This document shows, piece by piece, positions 34,222-39,558 of a stretch of 39,558 bases of DNA. The notes under the pieces are model-generated. The model ran no database searches, was not told the origin of the DNA, and worked only from the letters and a program-made list of their open reading frames with translations. Numbering within the stretch: position 1 is the first letter of the stretch; each line of letters starts with the position of its first letter. The position numbers and the translations under genes are program-made. This DNA comes from Mesotaenium endlicherianum (taxonomy: Eukaryota; Streptophyta; Zygnematophyceae; Zygnematales; Mesotaeniaceae), in the NCBI GenBank assembly GCA_009602735.1, contig WELA01009360.1, forward strand, positions 35,108 through 74,665, read 5' to 3'.

Positions 34222-35552
34222 CAGCAGGGGAGTGCGAGAGAGAGAGGGATAGAGAAAGAGGGAGGGGAAGTGGGGCCAGGTGGAGGCGAGGCTCCGGCTC
34301 TAGCTGTAGCGCAGGGAGGGAGGGAGGGAGGGAGGGAGGGAGGAGCCCTGCGGTACTGGCTGAAGGCTTAATGGTCTCTTGAATTGCCTCGTATATAATC
34401 ATGTGTATAAAGACACGCGTTAGGTTAATTGACCTAGCGCGTGACAGTAAGAGGGGGGGGGGGGGGCTCGACTGCCAAGTATGCTGGCACAAGTCTTTCA
34501 GAGCAGTCTTGGCCACGGAGGTTTGCGCAGGCTTTTGTGGAGCTGAGTGGAGCAAAAGGATAACAAGGTTAGGCCCCATTACTGGACTTAGTAGTTGCTG
34601 GGCTGCTTCCTCTTTCAGCCTGTAGACAGAAACAGGTGGAGGTGGCTGATTGTAGGTGGCCTCTGGTAGGAGTTGCAGGCAGACATAGTCCACCTCTTTG
34701 GAACAGGGTTGCGTCACCGACTTGCCAGGACAGAAATAGAGGGGGCGTATGTGGCCTCAGATGTTGGAGGTCTTCTTGCATCAGTCAGGGGCAGCAAGGC
34801 AGCTTAATCATGCGAGGGGGGCACACAGCACCCTTTGACGCATACCAGACACAGCGTCCCAGCGGCTCGGTATCAGGACGCGCGCTAGTGTGCAACAGAT
34901 AGGACAGAGGTACTCAAGCCAACAGGTGGACTCTCCAGGCTTCCAGGTTCGCAGGATGGCATTGGCACGGCTCTGCCCGGGAACTATGGGCAGCCGGGCA
35001 GCTGATTGCGGTTCAGCTAGTGTATTTATGATGCAAAGGTTTAGTGCTCGGTGAACTTATGATTGGCTTTATGACCACTCAAGTAGAACCTTTCTGCCGG
35101 TTTCCTCTGGGAAGTGGGCGACAAGTTTGGCAGCTCTGTACTGTGCTGCCGTCCAAATTAGTGTTGTAATGTAGGGCTCCATGGCGTAGTTTTTCGATGT
35201 TATCATTTTACAAGCTCTTTGTGTCCAGATCACTGAGCCAGGGCTCCAAAAACTTGCATCGAGTCGAAAAGGTGACCCACAGTTGCATTTCAGATTCCAA
35301 TTACCTTGTAAGCATATGCATGTGTTGCATGTGGAAAGCTTGTCAGGCTTCCACACGTACGTGCACCTTGTTGCTTGAATGTGAGAGCTCTTGCAACAGC
35401 CACGAGGGCTTCTTGCAATAATGACCTGGCTGATCACGCACTCCTGGAAGAGGAAGGTCTTCATGCACAAATGACCTGGAAGCAACATCACATCTCCAAC
35501 AACAGGAGTATTCCTCGCAGTGAAATATGAGAGCTAGTCTGCAACAATTTAT
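34222..35552. other. Convergent intergenic region between the RING and HEN2-like genes
   Basis: The two genes converge and share 1.3 kb between stop codons, which must hold both 3' UTRs. It contains a 14-G homopolymer (34453-34466). Open frames here, such as 35069-35491 on the minus strand (140 codons), have no recognisable domain and sit where the HEN2-like 3' UTR is expected. Confidence 0.5.
34312..34342 (+). repeat. (GGGA)n tract in the RING gene 3' UTR
   Basis: Seven or so GGGA units begin about 90 bp after the RING stop codon. A transcript would carry closely spaced GGG runs, which could form an RNA G-quadruplex. Confidence 0.8.
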
Positions 35553-38500
35553 TTACAGGTACAAGGAATTGGCAAAAATGATGCCTCTTCGTATGCTCTC
35601 GCTGCCCTTCTCAAACGCCTTCTCCAGCTTCGTGTCGCCCACTGCTTTGGCTGCCGCCCGTATCTGCACAAACATTCACTCACAGGGGTGTGTTGTCAGC
35701 AAGCAGCCCCTGAATACACCACTCACCGCTGCTTGCAGCCGCCTAGCTTCCTCTTGTTCCAGAAGAGTGCAGAAAGGGTCAGCCAGCAACGACACCAGTC
35801 ATCCAGACAGGGACAGGTTTCCTCTCAGGTCAGAGACCAGAATGCATGCGTAACTTGCAGGGAGAGAGTGCACTGCTAGAAAAAGTGGCATCTGTGCAGG
35901 CCCGTCACTGGAGACCTCCCGTGCTTTCAATCGCAGTCAGCCCTTTAATCATTTTTCTTCAACTCCGCATCCGACCCACTCCCAATGTAACGTACCCCCC
36001 TCCACCCCCGGGGCTCTGCTGTGCATTTACTCGAGGCAAAGGGTGTTACCTCGGAGGCGGGAGGGGGACCAGAAGCGCACCTCATTGAGAAGCTCGTCGA
36101 GGCGGCGCGCAGTGCGGATGATGGTGCCCTCAAACATGTCCGTCAGCCCCATGACCTCCGAGAAGCTCGCGCCCTGCGTGTCACCCGCCCACCCATCCCA
36201 CCCCCCCCCACATGCACACCCATCCACACGCGCTCGCATTATTAGAATGCTGGCTGTAGCACACGTCCCACATATACACACCTATGGCGCCAGGAGAGAT
36301 CAGCGACGCACTCTCTTCATGCATGAAAGAATACGCTTGCCGAAGGAGGGTTGCCACCAGCAACCAGCAGAGCTATCCCTCAGGAGGAAGGTGAGGAGTG
36401 GAGTGGAGGGGAGGGGAGTGGCACCTGGGAAAGAGAGCAACCCTCCATGCATCAGGAGGACAAAATCGGAGACGCGGGAGGGCCCAGGGTAGGTCCCAGA
36501 GGAGGCCTGGGGGGAGGCGGGGCAAGGGGGGAGGGGGGAGGGGCGGGGGCGGGGGCGGGGGCGGGGGGACTTACAGAGGACCACTTGTACATGACCTCCA
36601 TGAGCTGGCACTTGAAGGAGTCCACGTAGTCGTCTACAATGATCTCTATCTTCTCCTCCTTCTGGATCTGCACACGCCCGCACCGCGGCCCACCCACGCA
36701 AGGAGTCTTCCCTGGTTACATTGGAATGCACACAACCGGTCCCCTCTGCTGCTGCTGCTGCTGCTGCTGCTGCGACGGCTCATGTGCCGCCTGAGCGTGC
36801 GTGTCATACAGCGGAAGAGAGTGGAGCAAGCGCGAGCATGAGCATGCCGCAGCCAGAAACACATGACTCACGACATACGGAGCTTGAGCAGGATAGCGAG
36901 GGCAAGTAGTGTGCAGATCTCCGCACACGTCGACCCTCGCACCCTTGCGTGCAGGAGCCTGCCTCCAAGAAGTTGCAGAAGCATTTGGAAATCGAACGAT
37001 GCTCTATTCAAGGAAAGAAGCAAAAGACGAGCGAAATCGGAGAAGATCGTTGGTAGTCAGGAAAAAAAAAAAAAAACTCGAGATATTTGTGCGACAAAGG
37101 AGGCACAGGCGGAGAGAGAGGCACACCTCGGCGAGGCGCCGGGCGGCGGCCTTGATGTGCAGCGTGAGCTGGTGCAGTTGCGGCAGCTCCTTCCAGTTGG
37201 GCGTCTCGTTCGACTTCTCTGCCGCCAAGAAGCAGCTGGTGGCTGCCACCACCTGTGCGGGCTCCAGGTCGTTGAAGGCCCCTGCGAGCGCATGCACCCC
37301 CATTCACATTTGCCCCTTAGCCGGCACGTCAGCACGGTACTGGTGCAGGGGGGGGTGCTCTTTACTCAAAGCTCGCCCCCTTTGTACTGCTTGCCAGTGG
37401 CCAGGGCACCGGCCGCGAGTGCACGTGCGACAGGTGGCACCGCCACAGTACACAGAGCGCTAAGCGACGCACGCAGCTTTGGTAAGAAAAAATACAAAAA
37501 AGGCTCAGAAATTTCCCTCCGAGCAGGAGAGAAGTAGGCGCCGGCGCAGGCGATGCGTGCAGCTCAGACGGAAAGAATAGGAAGAAGAGAGAAACAAAAT
37601 AGAGAGAATACTGGCGGTGACTGCATGGGGTCGAGCGGTGCGTTATTTTTTGAGTGTTGCGGCCAAGCAACGTAAAGAGGGCCTCTGGGACGCCCCCACA
37701 CTGGGGCTGAGGCCCTGCGAGTAAGCGAGTGAGAGTGCGTGAGCCTTTGTCTCTGCTCATGCCTTGAAAGGCCGTGTTTTTTAACACCCTGCATCTTAAT
37801 TTCGTGCTCGAGACTCTGGGGAGCTGCTTGTTCCTGTGTGAAAAAATTTCAGAAGCTCTCAAAGCTCTCGGAACACCCCGTCCTTCACATGCTCTGGTGC
37901 TCGCGGCCTGGCCACCTGGCAGGCACTTGCGCCCGCCGAGTGCCAGAGGGGAGGCAGGGCAAGTAGGGAGGGGCAGACAGAGCGAGAGCGCACTCTTCCG
38001 CTGATACATGCTCACTCGCAGAAACACAGGCGATTGCACGTACGAGAGGGAGCGTGAGAGAGAGCAGACCGTCGCTAGAGCCAACTGGAGCAAATTGTCA
38101 AGTGGGAAAGGAGCATCATTCAGAGGCGAGAGAGAGAACGGACCGTCAAACATGAGCTCGGTGGTGAGCAGCTCGTCGGCGGTGGTGATGAGGCACGCCG
38201 CCCGGCCCTTGAGCTGCACCACGCCGTCCGCGCTGATATGACCCAGCCTCTTGAGCACGCGCGACCGGTTGTGCAGCTCTGTGCGGAATATCGACAGCTG
38301 GCACGCACACAGCAGGAGGAGGGTGGGCGGTGAGGGAGCGGCCGAGCGCATGAGGGAAACGAAGGGGTGCGGCGGGCGCCGGCATCAATAGATGCGCGCA
38401 CGCCTCTTGGACTTTGGCGCAGATTCAGCGAGACGGCCTCAAAGCGAGTCTCCACAATGAGAACCCCATTTGACATGCGAAGCGCCAGATCTGGGCAAGG

Positions 38501-39396
38501 CGTGCTTCTGACGGTGTCAAAGATGCTACCAGCAGGATGGACCTGGAGACTCGCTCGACCACACGTGGAAGGCAGAGGCGAGGGCAGAGCCAAGCGCAGG
38601 GCTCAAGCGGACGTGGGCCATCATCTGGCACCATCTCTGCTCATATTGTCCCGGCGATGCCGAGGTTCGACAGTGCCAGCTGAAAAACTAACAGAGACCT
38701 CGAGGAGTCGCCAAATGGCGCTGCCGCGAACAAAAAAGCACGGCCTTGCACAAACCAAACCCGTGCCAGAGTGCTCATCGGCAAGCCAACCGGGGCTCTG
38801 TCAACGGCAGCCCCTACCTTGCGTAGCACAGGAGATTATAGCAGCGCAGTCCCCCCAGGGTGATCAGTCGAGCATATGAGAGTAGTACTAGTACTGGCTG
38901 AAAGATGCTCTCCAGAAAGGATGGCGCGGGAGCCGAGACCCCGTGCTGCTGGAGAGGGCACCAGAGGGGTGTGGGCGCCATCATCAGAGACGCCATAAGA
39001 GGGAGGCCTGCTGCTTGTGCACTGCGCACGCGGCTCTGGCCCAGGCGCAAACAGCCCCCGCGCGGGCGACGAGCGGGCCCGGCCGCAAGGGCCGCAGGCA
39101 CCACTGGCTTCAGAGGCAGAGGGAGGCACTGGCGTAAGAGGCAAAGGCACAGGCACAGGCACAGGCGCAGGTACAGGGGCCTTTGGCACAGGCGCAAGAG
39201 TGGCAGGCACAGGCCTGGCAGAGCAGGCATTAGAGGGGTGGGAGGTGCCCACAGGCAGGGGTGCGGACTGGGGCACAGGCAGGCAGGGGGGGAGCAGCAC
39301 CTGGGACTCGCGCATCTTGAGGCGCAGCTGCTGCGCCTGCGCCGCCAGCTCCGCCTTCTTCTCAAACACCTCGTGCTGCGCCGCGTCCACCTCGCT
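35553..39396 (-). CDS. HEN2: HEN2/MTR4-type exosome RNA helicase, C-terminal six exons (partial)
   Basis: In transcript order the exons are 39396-39301, 38297-38144, 37281-37127, 36667-36575, 36173-36081 and 35663-35553, all GT-AG and in phase, giving 233 residues plus stop. They cover the end of the Ski2-like helicase: the arch/stalk segment (AELAAQAQQLRLKMRESQ, HNRSRVLKRLGHISADGVVQ, LKGRAACLITTADELLTTEL) and the DSHCT domain (GASFSEVMGLTDMFEGTIIR, ARRLDELLNEIRAAAKAVGD). The C-terminal RRGIIFANSLYL and ARRLDELLN agree with HEN2, the nucleoplasmic exosome helicase, better than with MTR4 (usually RDIVFAASLYL). Helicases of this type unwind RNA for 3'-5' decay by the nuclear exosome. The DExH core lies outside the window, beyond 39558. 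MTR4 itself remains possible. Confidence 0.9.
36508..36569 (+). repeat. G-rich (GGGGGC)n tract in HEN2-like intron 4
   Basis: Dense G runs end at 36569, five bases from the donor dinucleotide (complement of 36573-36574). The transcript therefore carries a C-run tract directly after GTAAGT, while the non-template plus strand could fold as a G-quadruplex. Confidence 0.8.
36746..36772 (+). repeat. (CTG)9 in HEN2-like intron 3
   Basis: Nine uninterrupted CTG units on the plus strand (CAG in the transcript) lie in the intron between the exons ending at 37127 and starting at 36667. Confidence 0.9.
39144..39175 (+). repeat. GGCACA hexanucleotide array in HEN2-like intron 1
   Basis: About five GGCACA-type units, with degenerate copies to about 39230, lie in the intron after the first visible exon. 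On the minus strand they read as Pro-Val-Pro repeats, but homology places them in an intron. Confidence 0.8.
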
Positions 39397-39558
39397 CTGC
39401 TCACTCCGATACGCGCACGCGCACGGACAGGTGTTGGCAGCAGCGAGGCACAGGGCGCGCAGGGCATCAGCATCAGCAAGTTGGAGAGAAGGGAGGGAGG
39501 GAGGGGAGAGAGGGAAAGAGGGAGGGGAGGAGGGGATGGAAGAGGAAGGGCACGGGGG

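Noticed and set aside
34202..34717. 171-codon minus-strand frame with SLSLSLS repeats
   Set aside because: Antisense of the GAGAGA and GGGA tracts in the RING 3' UTR.
35069..35491. 140-codon minus-strand frame
   Set aside because: No domain; sits directly after the HEN2-like stop, where its 3' UTR is expected.
36863..37537. 224-codon plus-strand frame
   Set aside because: Antisense to the HEN2-like exon at 37281-37127 and its introns.
38814..39479. Pro-Val/Leu-Cys repeat frames on the minus strand
   Set aside because: Only 39396-39301 is exonic; the rest is the GGCACA repeat intron.

Overview
This window is nuclear DNA from a green plant or, more likely, a streptophyte alga. The protein-coding genes are split by introns with GT...AG borders. 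Exons are mostly GC-rich. Many introns are packed with CT-rich, (CAG)n, (CAT)n and (CA)n low-complexity sequence. The recognisable genes belong to plant-type families: an EXORDIUM/phi-1 secreted protein, an ER ureidoglycolate amidohydrolase, a HEN2-like exosome helicase and a plastid DnaJ-type zinc-finger protein. A zygnematophyte or klebsormidiophyte alga, or a bryophyte, would fit; the species cannot be fixed from the sequence.

Layout. (1) 20-1106 (+): last exon of an unrecognised gene with Gly-rich tracts and three copies of SGPLV. (2) 2849-5303 (+): a three-exon plastid-targeted DnaJ-like zinc-finger protein. (3) 8847-9179 (+): an intronless, bacterial-sized DUF962/Mpo1-like membrane protein. 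(4) 12467-17312 (+): an eight-exon secreted protein that joins a complete EXORDIUM domain to a fasciclin (FAS1) domain and an Ala-Pro-rich arabinogalactan-like tail. It has an assembly gap in intron 4. (5) 19759-28514 (+): a twelve-exon ureidoglycolate amidohydrolase gene with one GC-AG intron. (6) 32047-34221 (+): a two-exon RING E3 ligase with C-terminal membrane segments. (7) 39396-35553 (-): the last six exons of a HEN2/MTR4-type RNA helicase, convergent with the RING gene. Every multi-exon model was checked for codon phase at each junction and stays in frame to its stop codon.

Between genes, 10.85-11.9 kb and 28.55-31.05 kb are clearly AT-richer than the rest and look like decayed or inserted DNA. 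The stretch between the EXO-FAS1 and UAH genes holds a pair of near-identical hairpins built from TTGAC/GTCAA.

The genes do not form a pathway. They are independent functions: cell wall, purine-ureide nitrogen recycling, ubiquitination, nuclear RNA decay and plastid biogenesis. The most novel item is the EXORDIUM-FAS1-AGP fusion. The intronless bacterial-like DUF962 gene and the TTGAC hairpin pair come next.
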